A stretch of DNA of 32,404 nt from Bermanella sp034110565 (GTDB lineage: Bacteria > Pseudomonadota > Gammaproteobacteria > Pseudomonadales > Oceanobacteraceae), in the NCBI GenBank assembly GCA_034110565.1, contig JAWUYY010000014.1:1-32404 (forward strand), given 5' to 3'. Shown one piece after another: positions 31,909-32,404 of this stretch; the first letter of the stretch is position 1; the number at the start of each line of letters is the position of its first letter. The notes beneath the pieces were generated by a model. That model worked only from the letters and a program-made list of their open reading frames with translations. It was not told where the DNA came from and did not search any database. The position numbers and the translations under genes are program-made.

Positions 31909-32404
31909 TTAAAAATGAATGATCGCTTTGGCACTTGGTTCAAGCGCCTTATTAAGACTAGCATCTGGCTGCCAGTTACCTTCCCCTAAAAACGAACCCA
32001 CTATTTGTGTCAGCGACACACCAAAAAATTCTTGCGCTGCGGCCTCTCCTGCATCTTCATAGCTTGCGCTATTAGTGAATTTTGCAAAGACAGAAAAATC
32101 CTTAGAAATGTTACGCGTTAAAATATGAGCCAAGTTATAACTCAACTCTTGACCTTCATCCGTTGCAAAAAAGCTATCTCCAGACCAAAATCCTTGGATA
32201 GTATCTTTATTCCAATATTGTTGATGACGATCAAATATTTTTTTATCTAGAAAAAGGCGATTACCGGCAAGAACATCCTCCATCAAAACAGCCAAACCTT
32301 CATTTAACCATAGTGGTATAGGCAGGTGCGCTAAACATGCATGTGTCAGTTCGTGTACGGCAATTGGCTCAACATAATCTATATCTTGAGATGGAAATAC
32401 AAAA
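31909..32404 (-). CDS. Zinc metallopeptidase (MA-clan, HExxH), N-terminal part outside window
   Basis: This leftward frame stays open to the right edge, so the N terminus is missing; 164 codons are visible. The sequence includes AVHELTHACLAHLPIPLWLN followed by EGLAVLMED. HELTH is the zinc-binding HExxH motif, and the following NEG with Glu about 20 residues on is the third ligand of gluzincin-type peptidases (peptidase_MA-like). The ending shows QEFFGVSLTQIVGSFL. It converges with the ABC operon. The first internal start-like codons, near 32295, are not the true start. Substrate unknown. Confidence 0.75.
   Translation of the reverse strand, partial: FVFPSQDIDYVEPIAVHELTHACLAHLPIPLWLNEGLAVLMEDVLAGNRLFLDKKIFDRHQQYWNKDTIQGFWSGDSFFATDEGQELSYNLAHILTRNISKDFSVFAKFTNSASYEDAGEAAAQEFFGVSLTQIVGSFLGEGNWQPDASLNKALEPSAKAIIHF

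Noticed and set aside
1..32404. CRISPR array, insertion sequence or rRNA operon
   Set aside because: No regularly spaced direct repeats, transposase-like ORF with terminal repeats, or rRNA sequence was seen.

Overview
The window looks like the chromosome of a marine gammaproteobacterium of the Oceanospirillales/Pseudomonadales type. This is an inference from gene content: motY next to rnt, lapAB-pyrF, fadM close to E. coli thioesterase III, a yqjDE cluster, miaE, and repeated tRNA-Val/tRNA-Asp genes. The species cannot be named from the sequence. Gene density is high and most genes are housekeeping or metabolic.

The left end (1-2330) is an integron. A full-length integron integrase (intI) runs rightward. 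Leftward of it lie an attI-like insertion point at 920/921, one complete cassette (310-920) and the start of a second cassette that runs off the window. A 76-bp attC site separates the two. Both cassettes encode small secreted proteins of unknown function. intI has a LexA box across its promoter, and the same 16 bases recur upstream of dinB at 12.2 kb, so cassette recombination and error-prone synthesis probably share SOS control. Next (2497-3275) come three identical tandem tRNA-Val(TAC)/tRNA-Asp(GTC) pairs behind one strong promoter.

From 3.4 to 8.7 kb is a leftward block: a ComEA-like DNA-binding protein, then Atm1-type ABC exporter, xni, lapA, lapB and pyrF in transcription order, partly overlapping. 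From 9.0 to 14.0 kb are a lipoprotein alkylsulfatase, dinB, motY (with a sigma-28 promoter) and rnt. From 14.1 to 18.0 kb are the split YeeE/YedE sulfur transporter pair pmpA-pmpB behind a 36-bp near-perfect palindrome, then a probable DJ-1/PfpI, ribbon-helix-helix, D-lactate dehydrogenase operon. From 18.1 to 25.1 kb are a YdiL-like HTH protein, a TrmK-like methyltransferase, the leftward yqjD-yqjE-orphan-perM cluster, mtfA, a 2-Cys peroxiredoxin, a TonB-like protein and the fadM-miaE pair. From 25.2 kb to the end are a DMT transporter, an FAD amine oxidase-like protein, a second peroxiredoxin, a three-gene efflux operon (membrane-fusion protein, FtsX-type permease, ATPase) and a zinc metallopeptidase cut by the right edge.

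The most interesting parts are the SOS-controlled integron with its orphan secreted cassette products, and several large unassigned palindromes that look like operators before pmpA, the two peroxiredoxins and the alkylsulfatase. I did not find a clearly new multi-gene system.
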